The notes under the pieces: model-generated
The model's input: only the letters and a program-made list of their open reading frames with translations
What the model was told of the DNA's origin: nothing
Databases searched by the model: none
Source of the DNA: Korarchaeum sp964519515
GTDB taxonomy: Archaea > Korarchaeota > Korarchaeia > Korarchaeales > Korarchaeaceae
Length of the DNA: 17,010 bases
Assembly (NCBI GenBank): GCA_964519515.1
Contig: CAZFIJ010000028.1
Location: forward strand, 1 to 17,010
Direction: 5' to 3'
Made by a program: the position numbers and the translations under genes
In this document: positions 14,227-17,010 of the stretch, piece by piece
How positions within the stretch are numbered: the stretch's first letter is position 1
Layout: each line of letters starts with the position of its first letter

Positions 14227-14604
14227 CTCGAGTCACGATCTCGCTCCGATGAATCTCTCAGGGGATCGTAGAACTCTCTAAAGTCTACTTTTGGTCTCTC
14301 ACTTCATCTCGCGTGGAGGCGAGATCCGCCGAGAGCCCGCATTTTATTGGATTTACGACTCATTATGTACTCAGCTCTAGTCCTCTGCAGTTATTACGCC
14401 GTGAGAGAGGATGGGAGAAGCGATAGTCATTTAGTAGTGAGAGCGGTGCTTAAACCGGTAGAAAGTAAGAGAGCTCACTCTCCATCATATCGCTTGAAGA
14501 TTCATAGAGATTCCCGTTATTCTACTCTAGTTTCAGTGAGACTGTCCTCGAGATCATGACATGCTCCGATGAGAGCATCCACTCCCGACTCCCAAGGAAA
14601 TTCA
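14227..14604. other. Intergenic stretch with two hairpins
   Basis: ATCTCGC (14306-14312) and GCGAGAT (14319-14325) form a 7-bp stem with a 6-nt loop. ATGCTC (14561-14566) and GAGCAT (14573-14578) form a 6-bp stem just downstream of the primase-like gene stop and could help end that transcript. A 70-residue plus frame at 14347-14559 has no recognisable domain and is not called. Confidence 0.4.
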
Positions 14605-15438
14605 TCATAGACCTTGGAAATCCGGGGGCTCGTTGAACCACAGCATCTCCTCGAGCCTCTTCCCCTTCCTCCTCATTATGGGGTATCCTCCGATCGATTC
14701 ATAAGTTCTCTTAGCTAAAGCATCAGCTTCCCCTCTGGAGAACTTATTCCAATCTCTCGAGAACTTGAAATTCCCGGGGGAAGTCCAGCTTATATCGAAA
14801 TCATCCAAGTCCTCTGGAAGTATGGGGACTGTGATGACATCCAACTTCCTGTGAAAGCAAAGAGGAGCTGTGAAGACCCTCCTCGGCATTATCTCATTTG
14901 CTAGAATTAACTTCTCGACATTATACTTCCTCCTGATCTCCTCTACCCTCGACTCCAGCTTCAGCCTGACGTACTCAGTGATGGACCAAGCTATATCCAA
15001 CGGATTGACGTCCAAAGATATAGATAGAGGGTGTATGTGCACATGAGCCCCATTACCGCTCCAAATTATGAATACAGAGTTCTTTATTCCCTCCTCATTC
15101 AGGAAATTTACGATCTCCCTTATCACCTCGACAGTAGCCCTCCAGTTCCCTATCTCACTATCTATATCCCAAGTGGGCGTCACAGATAACACATTCCCCT
15201 CATCGTAGACATCCTCTCTGCTCTCTACCCTCTTATATATCTCTATCGTCCCATAGAGAGTTCTGACAGTCTTCAAAGAGCGGAGAAGTTCCTCTAGCTC
15301 GAGCTCATCTCTCACTCTCAACGGTCTCCCATTTAAGTACCTCCTGAACCCACTCTCAGTTTGGACTGAGACCCATCTCCCCCTCAGGAAATCGACCAAA
15401 GCTTCTCTGACATCAGCTCTCGAGAAGTGATCCATCAT
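14605..15438 (-). CDS. Archaeo-eukaryotic primase (AEP) superfamily protein
   Basis: A 277-residue protein with the core motifs of the small primase subunit/PrimPol superfamily. TPTWDIDSE (D91, D93) is the metal-binding D-x-D. IIWSGNGAHVHIHPL (S127 to H132 and beyond) is the 'sGxxGxHxxI' motif, close to the 'SGNRGYHVHV' of archaeal PriS. RRVFTAPLCFHRKLDVITVPI (R186, H196, K198, D200) matches the 'RxPxSLHxKT' region with the third acid. The N-terminal 85 residues are unassigned. There is no zinc-knuckle cysteine cluster and no helicase domain, and it is shorter than the usual PriS. Its ATG overlaps the TGA of the KaiC-like gene (ATGA), so translation is coupled. It could be a repair or translesion primase-polymerase, or a non-replicative nucleotidyltransferase; the activity is inferred. 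Confidence 0.75.
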   Translation of the reverse strand: MMDHFSRADVREALVDFLRGRWVSVQTESGFRRYLNGRPLRVRDELELEELLRSLKTVRTLYGTIEIYKRVESREDVYDEGNVLSVTPTWDIDSEIGNWRATVEVIREIVNFLNEEGIKNSVFIIWSGNGAHVHIHPLSISLDVNPLDIAWSITEYVRLKLESRVEEIRRKYNVEKLILANEIMPRRVFTAPLCFHRKLDVITVPILPEDLDDFDISWTSPGNFKFSRDWNKFSRGEADALAKRTYESIGGYPIMRRKGKRLEEMLWFNEPPDFQGL

Positions 15439-16217
15439 GGCACCTCAGACTCGCTCTTCCTCTTAGCTTCAGCTATCCTCTCCATGACCTTCTTAGGGAG
15501 GGCATAATCCTCCTTAGAGAATTCAGCTGGTCCTATTATCTCCATCCCCATCCCTGGGATTATCTCTATCTCATACATCCTGAGATCGTGATCAGTCTGC
15601 CTCATCTTCTCTATCATCAAGAACCTCCTGAGCCTCCCTCCCTTGACGGACCTCCTGAACCTTATTATACCGTCAGCTATATGTTCTATCCCGAAACCGA
15701 ATGCCTCAGAAGTAGATATAGCGTATTGAGATGTAGCTAATATCGTGAAATCCCACTTACTGAACACTTTCTTTATGTAATAACTGTACTTCCTCGCCAT
15801 AGCTGGTTTATCTAACCAGAAAGCGCTCAAGGAATCTATCACGAGCCTAGCTCTCCCATATCCGAGCTTCTTCTTCGCACATATGACCTTCTGAGCTAAT
15901 GCCTCCGGATCTAAGGAGGACAAGTTCCACTCATCGGTAGCGAGTAGGGCATCTATCACTATCATCCTCCCCTCCTCGACCCCCTTCCTCAGGTCCATCC
16001 CTAAGAGTTCAGCTTGCTCTAGTATGGAACTCCTCGATTCCTCAGTAGTCACGTATATGACTTTATCCCCTTCCTCATATCCTTGCCACGCGAAATGTTG
16101 GCACAATATCGATTTCCCAGTCCCGGGCTCTCCTGTTATAGCTACGAGGAACCCCCTGGGTATACCGCCCTCTAACATTTCATCCAGCTTCCTTATCCCC
16201 GTTGAGAGCCTATCCAT
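15435..16217 (-). CDS. KaiC-like RecA-superfamily ATPase
   Basis: A 260-residue single-domain KaiC-like ATPase. STGIRKLDEMLEGGIPRG is the standard KaiC/RadA-type entry. Walker A is GEPGTGKS (29-36), followed by VIYVTTEES with paired catalytic glutamates (E59, E60). Walker B is RLVIDSLSAFW (from 124). GIEHIADGIIRFRR and FLMIEKMRQTDHD (about 180-220) are the conserved C-terminal KaiC strands. A charged C-terminal tail (AKRKSESEVP) lies over the next gene's start. A TATA box (16237-16245) 24 nt upstream gives a leaderless transcript for this gene and the primase-like gene, which overlaps by 4 nt. Archaeal KaiC-like proteins bind ATP as hexamers and partner with varied effectors; the AEP protein is the evident partner here. 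Circadian function is not implied. Confidence 0.88.
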   Translation of the reverse strand: MDRLSTGIRKLDEMLEGGIPRGFLVAITGEPGTGKSILCQHFAWQGYEEGDKVIYVTTEESRSSILEQAELLGMDLRKGVEEGRMIVIDALLATDEWNLSSLDPEALAQKVICAKKKLGYGRARLVIDSLSAFWLDKPAMARKYSYYIKKVFSKWDFTILATSQYAISTSEAFGFGIEHIADGIIRFRRSVKGGRLRRFLMIEKMRQTDHDLRMYEIEIIPGMGMEIIGPAEFSKEDYALPKKVMERIAEAKRKSESEVP

Positions 16218-16236
16218 CCGGTATATTTGAAGCGAA

Positions 16237-16245
16237 CTATAATAG
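16237..16245 (-). promoter_or_regulatory. TATA box of the KaiC-like/AEP operon
   Basis: CTATTATAG on the minus strand, centred 24 nt upstream of the ATG at 16217, in the 109-nt divergent region shared with the glycosylase gene. Confidence 0.55.
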
Positions 16246-16292
16246 CTTTATCTCCCGCTCATCAATTGGATCAGAGGGACCCCTAAGATTCT

Positions 16293-16300
16293 CTTTAAAG
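16293..16300 (+). promoter_or_regulatory. TATA-like element of the 3-methyladenine glycosylase gene
   Basis: CTTTAAAG centred about 30 nt before the ATG at 16327. An AGAGGGGC stretch just before the ATG may help ribosome binding. Confidence 0.45.
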
Positions 16301-16326
16301 ATCTCGATAGTTCACTAGAGGGGCCT

Positions 16327-16887
16327 ATGGGGGACGTCCTCGAACGGGGCTTCTTCCGGAGGAGACCTGATTTAGTCGCGATGGATCTACTCGGCAAAGT
16401 CATCTTGAACAAGAGGGGAGAGACTGCAGGCATCATAATAGAAGTGGAGCCTTACTTCGGTCCCGAGGATCCAGCATCTAGGGCTAGGAAGGGAGGTGAT
16501 CTAGCTAGGACTATGGGAAGTGAACCTTGTACCGCTCTAATTTACGGAGTCCACAAGCAGTGGCTCCTCAATATAGTCGCTCATGAGGACGGGGAGCTGG
16601 GGGCAGTACTGATAAGGGGGATAATCCCCATAAATCCCGTGACGTTTGAGCCCCTCAGTAAACCTATATATGGGCCTGGACGCGTCACAAAATATTTAGG
16701 TGTGGATAAGAGTTATCATAAGGCTTTCTTATGCGATCGCGATCAGGAGCTACAGTTGAGGCATGGATTGAGCGTTGATACGAGCCTCATAATAAGATCG
16801 AAGAGAGTAGGGGTGAGGGAGGATCTCCCAGAACCCTTCAACTTCAAGGTACGCGTAGAGGAGCTTTTGAAGATATTAACGATTTGA
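16327..16887 (+). CDS. 3-methyladenine DNA glycosylase, AAG/MPG family
   Basis: A 186-residue base-excision glycosylase of the AAG (Mpg) family, which removes alkylated and deaminated purines. FFRRRPDLVAMDLLGKVIL (from 9) is the family N-terminus. IIIEVEPYFGPEDPAS carries the catalytic Glu (E41) and the Tyr (Y43) that stacks on the flipped base. ALIYGVHKQWLLNIV corresponds to 'YVYxxYGMHxCxNIV', then GAVLIRGIIP and YGPGRVTKYLGVDKSYH match 'GPGKLTxALGIxxxxNG'. The position of the active-site His of human AAG (H136) reads Arg here (PASRAR). Length is typical for a minimal archaeal or bacterial member. It is transcribed away from the KaiC-like/AEP operon across a 109-nt divergent promoter region. 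Confidence 0.9.
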   Translation: MGDVLERGFFRRRPDLVAMDLLGKVILNKRGETAGIIIEVEPYFGPEDPASRARKGGDLARTMGSEPCTALIYGVHKQWLLNIVAHEDGELGAVLIRGIIPINPVTFEPLSKPIYGPGRVTKYLGVDKSYHKAFLCDRDQELQLRHGLSVDTSLIIRSKRVGVREDLPEPFNFKVRVEELLKILTI

Positions 16888-17010
16888 ATTCCGCGGAGTT
16901 CCAATTTAGAGAGCAGTCTTGAAATCCCAATGAACCACTGAGTCCTCACAGGATATTGGAGCATATCGATGGTATGATCAGCGAGACTGATGTTGAATTG
17001 ATAGCCCATC
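16888..17010 (+). other. Window-edge sequence, possible start of another gene
   Basis: A plus frame open to the window end reads PLSPHRILEHIDGMISETDV and then ELIAH. An ATG at about 16971 could start a gene continuing beyond the window. There is too little sequence to name it. Confidence 0.2.

Noticed and set aside
14347..14559. 70-residue plus-strand frame between the coiled-coil and primase-like genes
   Set aside because: No domain, no ribosome-binding site or convincing TATA spacing, and a mixed composition unlike the neighbours.
14605..15438. Reading the AEP protein as a LigD-type repair polymerase
   Set aside because: The SGNGAHVHI motif is closer to the PriS type than to the LigD polymerase type, so I keep the superfamily-level name.
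1..17010. tRNA, rRNA and CRISPR content
   Set aside because: I saw no T-loop/anticodon arrangement, rRNA-like sequence or regularly spaced repeats on either strand.

Overview
The window reads as chromosomal DNA of a hyperthermophilic archaeon of the Thermoproteota/Korarchaeota kind. AGG/AGA and ATA codons dominate. Several genes have a TATA element about 25 nt upstream of the start codon, so their transcripts would be leaderless or nearly so. The gene set is archaeal: a stand-alone LigD-type 3'-phosphoesterase, KaiC-like ATPase, PaREP1/HEPN protein, DUF134 regulator and AlaX. The 117-residue phosphoesterase resembles, from memory, the enzyme studied from Candidatus Korarchaeum cryptofilum, so a korarchaeote is my best guess. 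No database was searched.

Layout. 1-853: 3' part of a histone-deacetylase-superfamily gene. 926-1200: remains of a DUF433 antitoxin gene and a strong hairpin. 1196-2484 (minus): AAA/DUF4143 ATPase behind a promoter flanked by two palindromic boxes. 2485-3467: mostly decayed DNA, with a frameshifted acylphosphatase/coiled-coil gene and a possible small membrane protein. 3468-5696 (minus): large PKD-domain surface protein. 5840-6492 (minus): VapBC-type pair with a palindrome at its start. 6493-7450: decayed DNA. 7451-8195: AlaX gene broken by one frameshift. 8460-8957 (minus): ribbon-helix-helix/PaREP1 fusion. 9338-10579 (minus): DUF134 regulator and proC, whose start is disrupted. 10659-12121 (plus): phosphoesterase, then an E1-like ThiF/MoeB enzyme. 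12615-14190 (minus): OGG-like DNA glycosylase and a coiled-coil nuclease-fold protein. 14605-16217 (minus): primase-like protein and KaiC-like ATPase overlapping by 4 nt. 16327-16887 (plus): AAG-type 3-methyladenine DNA glycosylase.

Theme. From 10.6 to 16.9 kb four DNA-repair-type activities lie close together: 3'-end healing, an OGG-like glycosylase with two cysteine clusters, a coupled primase-like/RecA-like pair, and an alkylbase glycosylase. The primase-like/KaiC-like pair is the best candidate for an undescribed system. From 0 to 10.6 kb the window looks like accessory DNA, with toxin-antitoxin-type genes and at least four genes carrying frame disruptions.
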